Positions 51,957 to 60,474 of a stretch of 64,000 bases of DNA are shown in pieces; within the stretch, counting starts at the first letter, position 1, and the number at the start of each line of letters is the position of its first letter. The position numbers and the translations under genes were made by a program. This DNA is from Streptomyces sp. XD-27 (GTDB lineage: Bacteria > Actinomycetota > Actinomycetes > Streptomycetales > Streptomycetaceae), in NCBI RefSeq assembly GCF_030553055.1, contig NZ_CP130713.1:3224001-3288000 (forward strand), given 5' to 3'. A model generated the notes under the pieces. That model was not told where the DNA came from. It did no database searches and saw nothing but the letters and a program-made list of their open reading frames with translations.

Positions 51957-52732
51957 TGGCTACCCCGACCCTGGACAAGGCGGAGACCGCGGCCGACGCC
52001 TCGCCGTACATCACCGTCACCTTCCGGATCCGCCGGTTCAACCCGGAGGTCTCGGACGAGGCGATCTGGCAGGACTTCCCGATCGAGATCGACCCCAAGG
52101 AGCGGGTCCTCGACGGCCTCCACAAGATCAAGTGGGACCTGGACGGCTCGCTGACCTTCCGGCGGTCCTGCGCGCACGGCATCTGCGGCTCCGACGCGAT
52201 GCGGATCAACGGCCGCAACCGGCTGGCGTGCAAGACCCTGATCAAGGACATCACCAGCCCGGACAAGAACGGCGCGTTCAAGCCGATCACGGTCGAGCCC
52301 ATCAAGGGCCTCACGGTCCTGAAGGACCTGGTCGTGGACATGGAGCCGTTCTTCCAGGCGTACCGCGACGTGATGCCCTTCCTGATCACCACGGGCAACG
52401 AGCCGACGCGCGAGCGGCGCCAGTCCGCGGCCGACCGCGAGCGGTTCGACGACACCACCAAGTGCATCCTGTGCGCCGCGTGCACGTCCTCGTGCCCGGT
52501 GTTCTGGAACGACGGCCAGTACTTCGGCCCGGCGGCGATCGTCAACGCGCACCGCTTCATCTTCGACTCGCGTGACGAGGGCGGTGAGCAGCGGCTGGAG
52601 ATCCTGAACGACAAGGACGGCGTCTGGCGCTGCCGCACCACCTTCAACTGCACCGAGGCGTGCCCGCGCGGCATCGAGATCACCAAGGCGATCCAGGAGG
52701 TCAAGCGCGCGCTGATCACGCGACGCTTCTGA
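51956..52732 (+). CDS. sdhB: Succinate dehydrogenase iron-sulfur subunit
   Basis: Electron-transfer subunit of complex II, 258 aa, with the three clusters: [2Fe-2S] ligands in CAHGICGSDAMRINGRNRLAC (Cys near residues 72, 77 and 92, with Asp in place of the fourth, as is common), [4Fe-4S] in CILCAACTSSCPV, and [3Fe-4S] in CRTTFNCTEACPRGI. It starts one base inside the sdhA stop (TGATG) and is followed by a 16-bp stem terminator, so sdhCDAB is one closed operon. Confidence 0.98.
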   Translation: MATPTLDKAETAADASPYITVTFRIRRFNPEVSDEAIWQDFPIEIDPKERVLDGLHKIKWDLDGSLTFRRSCAHGICGSDAMRINGRNRLACKTLIKDITSPDKNGAFKPITVEPIKGLTVLKDLVVDMEPFFQAYRDVMPFLITTGNEPTRERRQSAADRERFDDTTKCILCAACTSSCPVFWNDGQYFGPAAIVNAHRFIFDSRDEGGEQRLEILNDKDGVWRCRTTFNCTEACPRGIEITKAIQEVKRALITRRF

Positions 52733-52787
52733 CCGGGTTCCGCCTGCGCGGGCCACGCGGCGGTAGCCGCATATCGATGCAGAACGA

Positions 52788-52823
52788 CAGGGCCCCGGCT
52801 CCCCCATGGGAGCCGGGGCCCTG
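52788..52823. terminator. 16-bp stem terminator after sdhB
   Basis: CAGGGCCCCGGCTCCC (52788-52803) and GGGAGCCGGGGCCCTG (52808-52823), loop CCAT. Perfect pairing, between convergent sdhB and the Nudix gene; it serves both. Confidence 0.85.
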
Positions 52824-52843
52824 TTCGGCTGCCTGGTCGACTG

Positions 52844-53308
52844 TCAGGACGCTCCGTCGCGCCAGGCGTCGAGGACGGCCTGGACGGCACGTGAGACCTG
52901 GTTCTGCTCAGAGCGGTCGGCCCACACGTGAGCGTCATGCTCGGTGAGCTTCACCGTCTCGTCGGTTGTGGTGACGGCGGCGGTGAAGTTGAACTGGCGG
53001 GTCTTGCGGCCGCTGCCGGAGCGGTAGTCGAAGTGGCCCAGGTAGTCACCCACAGCGGCGACCGTCAGGCCGGTCTCCTCGGCGACCTCCCGCCGCAGCG
53101 CGTCGACGAGGTCTTCGCCGTTCTCGACGCCGCCGGAAGGCAGTTCCCACAGCCCGCCGAGATAGTCGCCGGCGGCTCGGTGGAGCAGCAGCACCTTCCC
53201 GTCCGGGTCGGCGATGACGGCGCCGACGACGGTCTTCTCGACGCCCTCACGTTCAGCCGTGTGGGTGAGGTCTTCGAGGAGTTCGTTGGTGACGGAAGAC
53301 GGACTCAC
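52844..53308 (-). CDS. Nudix hydrolase
   Basis: Nudix pyrophosphohydrolase of 154 aa. The Nudix box is complete at residues about 59-81 (GGVENGEDL, then REVAEETGL), with the strand before it KVLLLHRAAGDYLGGLWELP. A 25-residue N-terminal helix (TNELLEDLTHTAEREGVEK) precedes the fold. GTG 53308 overlaps the stop of the aminotransferase gene (GTGA), with GAAGGA about 7 bases upstream, so it is the third gene of the Gfo/Idh-aminotransferase-Nudix operon. The substrate is unknown; by context a nucleotide sugar or a damaged cofactor is possible. Confidence 0.9.
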   Translation of the reverse strand: MSPSSVTNELLEDLTHTAEREGVEKTVVGAVIADPDGKVLLLHRAAGDYLGGLWELPSGGVENGEDLVDALRREVAEETGLTVAAVGDYLGHFDYRSGSGRKTRQFNFTAAVTTTDETVKLTEHDAHVWADRSEQNQVSRAVQAVLDAWRDGAS

Positions 53309-54558
53309 AGCAGATCCTTCGCGTGGGCAGCGGCTTTGGCGATGGCCGCGGTGTAGGCGTCGGCGAGGCGGACGTCGTCCTCCCCGTGCCACACCGGCAG
53401 CTTGAGGGTGGTGGCGTGCACGTGTTCGGCGACCGGGAACTCCCCGGCTACGGGCCCTTGGAAGCCAGCGTAGCCAGGCAGCAGGGCCCCGGGGCGCCGG
53501 AACAACGGATGGGTGCCCAGCGGGCAGGTCGCCCCTGGCAGGTCCGCCTCCACAGCGCCCTCGGCGTGTACGGCATCGAGGAACCGTCGGATCGGCAGTC
53601 CACCGAGCTCGGCCGACTCGTACCGCAAAGGCAGCGCGTACCAGGCCGGCCGGGCCGAGGCGGGCACGTACGGCGGATAGACGCCAGGCACGTCGTCCAG
53701 GGCCTCGCACATCCGGGCCGCGATGGCCAGGCGCCCTGCCAGGTAGCCGTCCAGGCGGGGCAGTTGGGCGCGGGCGAAGGCGGCGGCGAGCGGGTGGATG
53801 CGCAGTTTCAGTCCCATGCCGGTGACCGCGAACCGCGCGAGTGGGTGGTCGGCGGGGATCTCGCGGCGGCATCGCTTGTTGTACTGACCGTGCAGCAGCA
53901 CCCGGTAGTACAGCTCACTGTCGTCGGTGGCGACGAACCCGCCTTCGCCGGCGGAGAGCGGCTTGGGCCCGTTGAGGCTGAACGCCGCGGCGGTGCCGAA
54001 CGAACCCGTGCGTCGGCTGTTCCACGTGGCGCCGTGTGAGTGGGAGCCGTCTTCGAGCAGCATCAGGCCGTGCTCGTCGGCGAAGGACGCCAGGGCGTCC
54101 ATGTCCTCGGGCAGGCCCCACAGGTGGACGGCGACCACGGCCTGCGTCCGGGCGGTGATACGTCGGGCGGCATCGCTGAGGTCGAGCTGCCCGCGGCTGT
54201 CGACGTCGGCCAGCACGGGATGAGCACCGAGGTGGAAGAGCGGTGTGGCCGTGGCGTGGAAGGTGAGCGCAGGCACGATCACCTCATCCCCTGGGCCGAT
54301 CCCGGCCGCGGCGTACATCGAGTGCAGTGCGGCGGTCCCCGTGCAGGTGGTCACGATGTGCCGAACTCCGAGGTAGGAGGCGAGCGCGTCCTCCAGGTCG
54401 GCGACAACGCCGGAGCGGTCCGGGATCGAGACGGCCGCCTCCAGTTGCGCGGCGACCGCCTCACGGTCGGTCTCCGCGATCGGCGGCCAGGCAAAGTGCG
54501 GTCCCGGGACGCTGATGGCGGGTTCGCCGCCAAGCAGAGCGAGCGGGGAGTCGTTCAC
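53305..54558 (-). CDS. DegT/DnrJ/EryC1/StrS-family aminotransferase
   Basis: PLP aminotransferase of the sugar/cyclitol type, 417 aa. CTGTAALHSMYAAAGIGPGDEVIVP holds the phosphate-binding turn, LLEDGSHSHGATWNSRRTGSFG the Asp that pairs with PLP, and FSLNGPKPLSAGEGG the PLP lysine. VHLWGLPEDMDALASFADEHG is typical of the group that includes AHBA synthase and scyllo-inosose and kanosamine-type aminotransferases. GTG 54558 overlaps the Gfo/Idh stop, and its own stop overlaps the Nudix start (both GTGA). Together with Gfo/Idh it could oxidise then aminate a sugar or cyclitol, as in NtdC/NtdA or RifL/RifK pairs; the product is unknown. Confidence 0.9.
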   Translation of the reverse strand: MNDSPLALLGGEPAISVPGPHFAWPPIAETDREAVAAQLEAAVSIPDRSGVVADLEDALASYLGVRHIVTTCTGTAALHSMYAAAGIGPGDEVIVPALTFHATATPLFHLGAHPVLADVDSRGQLDLSDAARRITARTQAVVAVHLWGLPEDMDALASFADEHGLMLLEDGSHSHGATWNSRRTGSFGTAAAFSLNGPKPLSAGEGGFVATDDSELYYRVLLHGQYNKRCRREIPADHPLARFAVTGMGLKLRIHPLAAAFARAQLPRLDGYLAGRLAIAARMCEALDDVPGVYPPYVPASARPAWYALPLRYESAELGGLPIRRFLDAVHAEGAVEADLPGATCPLGTHPLFRRPGALLPGYAGFQGPVAGEFPVAEHVHATTLKLPVWHGEDDVRLADAYTAAIAKAAAHAKDLL

Positions 54559-55556
54559 GCCAGGTACTCCTTCGGGTCGGCGGGGCGGGCGGTGGCCTGC
54601 GAGGCGTAGGCGGCGGCCAGGAACGCGGCGTGCGGCAGGTGCTCGGCGGGGCCGGAGGGGTTGGGGCGCGTACCGTCCAGAACACGGCAGAAGTAGTCGA
54701 TCTGTGTGGCGGCCGCGCACGGCCAGGCCGGTTCGCGCACGAGCGACTCGAGCACCTGCCCGGCCGAGTCGAGGCGTCGCACCATGCCGCGCTCGACGAC
54801 CACGGCTCCGTGCGGGCCCGTAATGGCCAGGCGCTCGGTCTTCGGTCCCGCCGAGCGGGAGACCAACAGCGAGCCGTACAGTCCCGCGTCGTAGGCCAGG
54901 TGCACCAGGGCGGTGTCCTCGGCGTCGTAGTCCGCGCCCGGCGCGGCGGCGGCCGAGGTATCCGCCAGGACCCGGTCGGGCAGGCCGAGGTACCAGATCA
55001 GCAGGTCGATCAGGTGGTAGCCCATGTCGGCCAGGCATCCGCCACCGGCGAGCTCGGCCCGGCCGCGCCAGCCGGCGGCCGGGTCGGGGCAGTGGAAGGT
55101 GTACCGGCCCTCGACCAGGTACGGGCTGCCGATGTGCTCCAGCAGATCGACGGCGGCGGCGTAGAGGGGGTGGAAGCGCCGCTGGACGGTGACCATCAGT
55201 TCGATTCCTGTCTTCCCGCACAGCGCGGCCAGCTCGACGGCCTCGTGGGCGTCGGTGGCGAACGGCTTCTCCTTCATCACGTGCACCCCTGCCTCGGCGC
55301 ACGCCTCGATGACCGCCCGTCCGGCGTGATGCGGCACCGCGGCGACGACGAAATCCGGCCGTGCCTCCTTCAGTAGGCGCGTCAGATCGGTGAAGCCCGG
55401 CACTCGCCACTGATCGGCCTGCGTGGCCGCGCGCCGCGGGTCCACGTCGCACACGGCGACGAGCTCCGCGAGCCGACAGTCGGCCAGAGCGGGAAGGTGG
55501 TCTTTCTGCGCCTGGCCGCCGAGTCCCACCACGGCGGCCCTCTTGGGCATGCTCAT
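54555..55556 (-). CDS. Gfo/Idh/MocA-family oxidoreductase
   Basis: NAD(P)-dependent sugar or cyclitol dehydrogenase, 333 aa. Rossmann start AAVVGLGGQAQKDHLPALAD (residues about 7-26), DFVVAAVPHHAGRAVIEACA, and the catalytic-Lys motif HVMKEKPFATDA (EKP), then VTVQRRFHPLYAAA and the second-domain GGGCLADMGYHLIDLLIWYLG with the usual Asp and His. ATG 55556 has AGAGG 7 bases upstream; an ATG two codons in is possible. First gene of a three-gene minus-strand operon, divergent from the XRE regulator across about 200 bp with a palindromic operator. Confidence 0.92.
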   Translation of the reverse strand: MSMPKRAAVVGLGGQAQKDHLPALADCRLAELVAVCDVDPRRAATQADQWRVPGFTDLTRLLKEARPDFVVAAVPHHAGRAVIEACAEAGVHVMKEKPFATDAHEAVELAALCGKTGIELMVTVQRRFHPLYAAAVDLLEHIGSPYLVEGRYTFHCPDPAAGWRGRAELAGGGCLADMGYHLIDLLIWYLGLPDRVLADTSAAAAPGADYDAEDTALVHLAYDAGLYGSLLVSRSAGPKTERLAITGPHGAVVVERGMVRRLDSAGQVLESLVREPAWPCAAATQIDYFCRVLDGTRPNPSGPAEHLPHAAFLAAAYASQATARPADPKEYLA

Positions 55557-55661
55557 CGCTCACACCTCTTCCGAATGCGAGCGGTGGCCCGCCGACTGCA
55601 GGCCACCTGCCCTTCGAGGACACCGCGTCTGAGGCTGGATCGGGAGGCCCACTGGCGGGGC

Positions 55662-55689
55662 ATGCAAAGCCGTTTGCATCTGATGCAAA
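55662..55689. promoter_or_regulatory. Candidate XRE operator: dyad plus third half-site
   Basis: ATGCAAAGCCGTTTGCAT (55662-55679) is a perfect 7+7 dyad with a 4-base spacer, followed by a further ATGCAAA at 55683-55689. It lies between the XRE regulator gene and the divergent oxidoreductase gene. TACGGT (55718-55723) is a possible -10 for the regulator. Confidence 0.65.
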
Positions 55690-55761
55690 GGCCCTGCCCC
55701 GGCCCGGCGCGCACCGCTACGGTGAGGGGTGGCGCGCCTCTCGGCTACAGGCGGGGACGAT

Positions 55762-57153
55762 ATGGATGCGGTCAGAGCTCGGGCGGTGCCCGCGGGCGCA
55801 GATCCCGGCGAGCTGGTCCGCCGTATACGCAGGGAGCGCGGACTGACCCTGGCCCAACTCGGTGGGCTGACCGGCTACTCCGCGGCCCAGGTCTCCCGGT
55901 ACGAACGAGGCATCTCGCCACTGACGGACGTGGTGGTGCTGCGTCGCTTCGCCGACGCGCTCGCCATCCCGCCCCACAGGCTCGGTCTCACTCCTGAGCC
56001 AGAGGTCCGACATGGGCAGGTGATCGGGCCAACCATCGCCTACCCCAGCCTTCCCGCCCCTAGGGTGGCGGGTACGACTCTTCGGGAGGGCGGTGAGGAT
56101 CCAGTGCGGCGCAGGCAGTTGCTGGCGAACCTCGCGGTCACGGCCGCCGCCGCGTCCGGCGCCTCCATCCTGCCAACCGGCAGTCCGCCGGTGAACGGAG
56201 CCGCGCTCGGCGAGCTGCTCGTCGGCCGCGTACGGGACGCGATGCTCGGCCTGCACACCGGCGTCACCGTCCCACCCACCTCAGCGCTTCACGCTGACAT
56301 GTCCCGCGCTCTCACGGACTTCCACACCTGCCGCTACGGCAGTCTCGCCGTGCGCCTGCCCCGGCTGATCTGCGCGGCGCATGCACGCGTGGCCGGCGGC
56401 GACGGTGCGGAAAACGGTACGTTGCTGGCTCAGAGCTACCTGCTGGCCACGCGCATGCTGATCAAGCTCGACGAGCAGCAGTTGGGCTGGATGGCCGCCG
56501 ACCGCGCACGCCAGACCGCCGAGGCCGTCGGCGATCCGCTCCTGGTCGCCGACGCAGCCCGCCAGCTCGCTGTCCTCGCGCGCAAGGCGGACTGGCACGA
56601 CCAGTCGATGTCCATCGCCCTGAGTGCCGCCGACCACCCCAGCCTGCGCAGTGGCGTACCAGCCCACACGGCCGCGCGCGGGCTGCTGATCCAGTCCGCG
56701 GCCTACACCGCCGCCCGGGCCGGCGACGCCGCCGGGATGCGGGAGCTGACCGACGAGGCAGCCGCCATGGCGACGGAGCTCGGAGGCAGCACCTTGCTGC
56801 GGGACCACGGCGGCGGCTTCAGCCCCACCACCATTCAGCTCCACCGGGTCTCCGCCGAGAACTCCGCCGGCGACCCCTCCGCCGCTCTCGCCGCCGCACA
56901 GGCCGTGGTACCGCAGAGCCTGCCCAGCACCGAGCGCCGAGCCCGCTACTACACCGACATCGCCGCCGCGTTCGGACGGTGGGGCCGCCGTGCCGAGTGC
57001 ATCCGCGCCCTCCTGGCCGCCGAGCACCACGCCCCCGAGGAGACCCACGCCCGCCCGGCCGTCAAGTCCCTGGTCTCAGGGCTGCTGGTCTCCGGACGCA
57101 CCACCACCGAACTCCGCGGACTCGCCGCCCGCGTCGGCGCCCTTCACACGTAA
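55762..57153 (+). CDS. XRE-family regulator with TPR-like C-terminus
   Basis: Helix-turn-helix regulator of 463 aa. The XRE domain is at residues about 16-70 (LVRRIRRERGLTLAQLGGLTG, YSAAQVSRYERGISPLTDV). The rest, about 390 residues, is helical and fits TPR-like repeats (LLAQSYLLATRMLIKLDEQQ, RQTAEAVGDPLLVADAARQLAVLA, HTAARGLLIQSAAYTAARAGD, RRARYYTDIAAAFGRWGRR), as in the large Streptomyces regulators that sense signals or peptides. ATG 55762 follows AGGCGGGGA; GTG 55729 is an alternative if the mRNA is leaderless. It probably controls the divergent Gfo/Idh-aminotransferase-Nudix operon. Its stop is 2 bp from the convergent binding-protein gene. Confidence 0.87.
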   Translation: MDAVRARAVPAGADPGELVRRIRRERGLTLAQLGGLTGYSAAQVSRYERGISPLTDVVVLRRFADALAIPPHRLGLTPEPEVRHGQVIGPTIAYPSLPAPRVAGTTLREGGEDPVRRRQLLANLAVTAAAASGASILPTGSPPVNGAALGELLVGRVRDAMLGLHTGVTVPPTSALHADMSRALTDFHTCRYGSLAVRLPRLICAAHARVAGGDGAENGTLLAQSYLLATRMLIKLDEQQLGWMAADRARQTAEAVGDPLLVADAARQLAVLARKADWHDQSMSIALSAADHPSLRSGVPAHTAARGLLIQSAAYTAARAGDAAGMRELTDEAAAMATELGGSTLLRDHGGGFSPTTIQLHRVSAENSAGDPSAALAAAQAVVPQSLPSTERRARYYTDIAAAFGRWGRRAECIRALLAAEHHAPEETHARPAVKSLVSGLLVSGRTTTELRGLAARVGALHT

Positions 57154-57155
57154 CG

Positions 57156-58709
57156 TCAGATATGGTCCAGCTTCCACAGGCGCCACATGCCGGTGCCGTC
57201 CGACAGGTACTCCGTGCCGGCGATGTCGTTGGTGCTGAGGATGTGGTCCTTCTGCTGCCAGATCGGGATCATCGGCACGTCCTCGGCGACGATCTTCTGG
57301 ATGGCGCGGAAGTCCCCGACCGCGCGGGAACGTTCATCCTCGCGCTGGGTGGCGAGGATCAGGTTGTTGATCTGCTTGCTCTGGTAGCCGTTGTAGAAGA
57401 CGGGTTCGGGGCCGACCAGCGGGGTGGTGAAGGTGTCCGGGTCGGGGAAGTCCGCGATCCAGCTGATGAGGTAGGCGTCGAACTCGCCCTTGGGGAAGGC
57501 GTTGGTGAAGCCGTCCCAGTCGCGCCGGTCTATCGTCACCTCGAACAGCCCGGTGTCCTCCAACTGGCGGCGTACGGCGACCGTCTCCGCCTCGCTGGAG
57601 GTGCCGCGCGCCACGCCGAGCGTGAAGCGGACCGGCGTCGTGATCCCGGCCTCCTGGAGGAGGGCGCGGGCCCGGTCGGCGTCGGGCTTGGGGTAGGCGT
57701 CGAAGAACGGGGTCTTGTGGCCGCTCATGCCCTGCGGGATCAGCGAGTACAGCGGGTCCACGGTGCGGCTGTACACGTCGCGGACGATCTGCTCGCGGTC
57801 GATGATCGAGGCGATGGCGCGGCGCACCGCCTTCTCCTTCATCGGCGAGTGGCCGCGCAGGTCGAACACCAGGGAGCGGGTGGTCGCCGCCGAGATCTCC
57901 ATGGATCGCAGTTCCGGGTCGGCCGGGTTGAGGTCGGCCAGTTCCTTCGGCGGCAGGCCGCCGCCGACCACGTCGATGTCCCTGCGCTGCCAGGCCCCGC
58001 TCAGGGCCGCGGCGGAGTCGAAGTAGCGGACGGTGACGGACCTGCCGGTGCCGGCGGCGCCGTGGTATTCGCCGTTGGGCTTGAGCACCGCCTTCTCGCC
58101 GTCCTTGTACTCCTTGAGGACGTACGGGCCGGATCCCGAGACCTTGTTGTCCGTGCGCAGCTTGTCGGCCGGGTAGAACTCGCGGTCCACGATGGACCCG
58201 GCGCCGCTGGCGATCTTGTACGGGAAGGTGGCGTCCGGGCTGCGCAGTTCGAAGACGACCTTCCGGTCCCCTTCTGCGCGTACGGATTTGAGGGTGCTCA
58301 GCAGCGGCTTGGGCCCCTGCTTGTCGCCGATGTCGATGATGCGGCGGAAGGAGAACTCCACGTCCTGCGCCGTCATGGTGCGGCCGCCTGAGAAGTGCAG
58401 GTCGGGGCGGAGTTCGCAGACGTACTTGAGCAACTCGCCGCCTTCGAAGCCGCAGGAGGAGGCCGCGTCCGGGACCGGCTCGCTGTCGCCGGAGGTGAAG
58501 GTCAGCAGCGACTGGTAGAGGTTGCTGTACAGCGCCCAGGAGCCGCCGTCGTACGCGCCGGCGGGGTCCAGTGCGGTGACCGTCTCCGTCGTCCCGATCC
58601 GGATCGCCTTGCCGTCCTCGTCCGATGAGGACACCAGCCGGAAGCCGCCCACCCCTGCGGCCGCCAGGACCAGACAACCGACCGCTACCCGTACTCCTAC
58701 CTTGCGCAT
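57156..58709 (-). CDS. Oligopeptide-type ABC substrate-binding protein (SBP_bac_5), orphan
   Basis: Extracellular binding protein of 517 aa of the peptide/nickel transporter family. ATG 58709 has GGAGGGG about 7 bases upstream. Residues 1-28 (MRKVGVRVAVGCLVLAAAGVGG) form a signal anchor or signal peptide; Cys 12 lies within the hydrophobic core but not in a clear lipobox. Family segments: IGTTETVTALDPAGAYDGGSWALYSNLYQSL, MTAQDVEFSFRRIIDI, GSGPYVLKEYKDGEKAVL, AIASIIDREQIVRDVYSR, WIADFPDPDTFTTPLVG and MIPIWQQKDHILST. No permease or ATPase genes are adjacent. Confidence 0.9.
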   Translation of the reverse strand: MRKVGVRVAVGCLVLAAAGVGGFRLVSSSDEDGKAIRIGTTETVTALDPAGAYDGGSWALYSNLYQSLLTFTSGDSEPVPDAASSCGFEGGELLKYVCELRPDLHFSGGRTMTAQDVEFSFRRIIDIGDKQGPKPLLSTLKSVRAEGDRKVVFELRSPDATFPYKIASGAGSIVDREFYPADKLRTDNKVSGSGPYVLKEYKDGEKAVLKPNGEYHGAAGTGRSVTVRYFDSAAALSGAWQRRDIDVVGGGLPPKELADLNPADPELRSMEISAATTRSLVFDLRGHSPMKEKAVRRAIASIIDREQIVRDVYSRTVDPLYSLIPQGMSGHKTPFFDAYPKPDADRARALLQEAGITTPVRFTLGVARGTSSEAETVAVRRQLEDTGLFEVTIDRRDWDGFTNAFPKGEFDAYLISWIADFPDPDTFTTPLVGPEPVFYNGYQSKQINNLILATQREDERSRAVGDFRAIQKIVAEDVPMIPIWQQKDHILSTNDIAGTEYLSDGTGMWRLWKLDHI

Positions 58710-58932
58710 CCTGCGCCCCCTCCAGCGCTGAGGCGGACGTACGTATGCATGCGCACATCCATCCCACGGTGGTTCAGCAGCCAACCACATGGAACATGCG
58801 TACGTCAGCAACTGCCGTGCATCGTTTGCAACTTGTGTCCCTGGGCGTAACAAGCCGTCCGGCGCGACGCCGAGCCGGGGTGGTAAAGCGGTAACGACGG
58901 GAACGACGGGAGGGGGTGGTACGGACGGGTGG
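58710..58932. other. Intergenic region upstream of the binding-protein gene
   Basis: 223 bp, with no reading frame of note. It should contain the promoter of the binding-protein gene and the end of the phosphoesterase transcript. I see no clear terminator or palindrome. Confidence 0.3.
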
Positions 58933-60360
58933 TCAGGCCCGGGTGGCGGCCAGCTCGACCACGGTGACGTCCGGCGGCGCCCCGACCCGCACCGGCGGCC
59001 CCCAGGCGCCCGCGCCGCGTGTGACGTACAGCTGGGTGTCGCCGTACCGCTCCAGCCCGGCGACGGTCGGATTGGCCAGCTCGGCTATGTAGTTGCCGGG
59101 CCACAGCTGGCCGCCGTGCGTGTGCCCGGACAGTTGGAGGTCCACGCCGTGCCTGACGGACTCGTGGATCACCACCGGCTGGTGGGCGAGCAGCACGGAC
59201 GCCCGGCCGGGGTCGCGGTCGCCGAGCGCCCTGGCGTGGTCGGGGCCCTGGCCGTCCCGCTCGCCGGCGATGTCGTTGACCCCGGCGAGATCGAAGCCCG
59301 GCAGCTCGGCGCGGGCGTTCTCCAGTGGCCGCAGGCCGAGTTCGCGGACGTGGTCGATCCACTGGCGGGCGCCGGAGAAGTACTCGTGGTTGCCGGTGAC
59401 GAAGTACGCCCCGTGGCGGGCGCGCAGCTCGCGCAGCGGCTCGGCGGCGGGGCCGAGGTCCTCGACGCTGCCGTCGACCAGGTCGCCGACGACCGCGATG
59501 AGGTCGGGCCCGGTGCGGTTGATGGTGTCGACGATCCGGCGGGTGTGGGCGCGGCCGAGGATCGGCCCGAGGTGGATGTCGCTGACGACGGCGATCCGGA
59601 AGCCGTGCGCCTGCCGGGGCAGCCGCGCGAGCGGCACGGTGATCCGCTTGAGCCGGGGCCCGCTGAGGACGGTGTACGCGCCGTACCCGACGGTCCCCGC
59701 GGCGACGGCGCCCGCGCCGAGCGCGACGGCCCGCGACACGAACAACCGCCGCGAGGCCGCGGGGTGGGCCTTCGGACCCGGCTCAGTGTCCGGCTCGGGC
59801 TCGGCGTCCGGTTCCGGGTCGGCCTTTGGCCCGGGCTCGGGCTTCGGTCCGGGGTCCGCCTCGGGTTCGGGCTCGGCGTGCGGCCCGGGCTCGGCCTTCG
59901 GTCCGGGGTCCGCCTTGGGTTCGGGCTCGGCCTTCGGTCCGGGCTCGGGCTTCGGTCCGGGCTCGGCCTTCGGTCCAGGGTTCCCTCCGGCCGTCGGCGG
60001 GTCCGCAGGCCGCGGCTCGGCGCCGGAGCGGTCCGCGCGGGCCGACGGCAGGAAACGCAGCAGCAGGGGCCGTACCGCCTCACCCACCAGCAGCGCCAGC
60101 GTCAGATAGAGGACCAGCGCCAGCCACAGGTACCCCGGCCAGGCCAGCACCCGCTGGACCGCGAACGGCGCGCCCGCGCGCCCGCTGACCAGCGCGGCGA
60201 CGCTGACGAGCGGCAGGAGGACGGCGGCCGCCGTGCCCGCGCGGCGGGCCCGGCCGCCGGGGGCGGTGGTGTCGTGCACCAGCCGCCGCCACAGGTACCA
60301 GTGCACCCCGGCCAGCAGGCCGACCACCGCCAGCGCGATGAGCACGAAGACCGCGACCAC
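58933..60360 (-). CDS. Membrane metallophosphoesterase with PGPKAEP-repeat linker
   Basis: Calcineurin-like phosphoesterase of the YkuE/YaeI type, 475 aa. Four or so hydrophobic segments in residues 1-100 (VFVLIALAVVGLLAGVHWYL, AVLLPLVSVAALVSG, YLWLALVLYLTLALLVGEAV) anchor it. Then about 90 residues of PGPKAEPGPKPEP repeats, one further hydrophobic segment (AVALGAGAVAAGTVGYGAYT), and the catalytic domain from about residue 250: VVSDIHLGPI (DxH), VVGDLVDGS (GDxxD), VTGNHEYFSG (GNHE), LAHQPV and LSGHTHGGQLWPG (GHTHGGQ). GTG 60360 follows GGGAAGGGAC. The substrate is likely a lipid or nucleotide phosphate. Confidence 0.9.
   Translation of the reverse strand: MVAVFVLIALAVVGLLAGVHWYLWRRLVHDTTAPGGRARRAGTAAAVLLPLVSVAALVSGRAGAPFAVQRVLAWPGYLWLALVLYLTLALLVGEAVRPLLLRFLPSARADRSGAEPRPADPPTAGGNPGPKAEPGPKPEPGPKAEPEPKADPGPKAEPGPHAEPEPEADPGPKPEPGPKADPEPDAEPEPDTEPGPKAHPAASRRLFVSRAVALGAGAVAAGTVGYGAYTVLSGPRLKRITVPLARLPRQAHGFRIAVVSDIHLGPILGRAHTRRIVDTINRTGPDLIAVVGDLVDGSVEDLGPAAEPLRELRARHGAYFVTGNHEYFSGARQWIDHVRELGLRPLENARAELPGFDLAGVNDIAGERDGQGPDHARALGDRDPGRASVLLAHQPVVIHESVRHGVDLQLSGHTHGGQLWPGNYIAELANPTVAGLERYGDTQLYVTRGAGAWGPPVRVGAPPDVTVVELAATRA
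59780..59990 (-). repeat. Degenerate 18-24-bp coding repeat
   Basis: Repeats built on GGCTTCGGTCCGGGCTCG, coding for PGPK(A/P)EP-type units in the linker of the phosphoesterase. The copies alternate in length. Confidence 0.8.
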
Positions 60361-60474
60361 GTCGTCCCTTCCCCCGCCTTCCCCCGCCGTCCCCCGTGAC
60401 GTCCTACGGGAGGTTCCCCGTTAGGCCCTACGAGTGCCCCACGAGGCTCCACGAGGCTCCAGAGGTTCTACGAG

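Noticed and set aside
52844..57153. Anti-phage defence island reading of the XRE-Nudix cassette
   Set aside because: No nuclease, toxin, NTPase or membrane effector is present; the enzymes fit sugar or cyclitol chemistry better.
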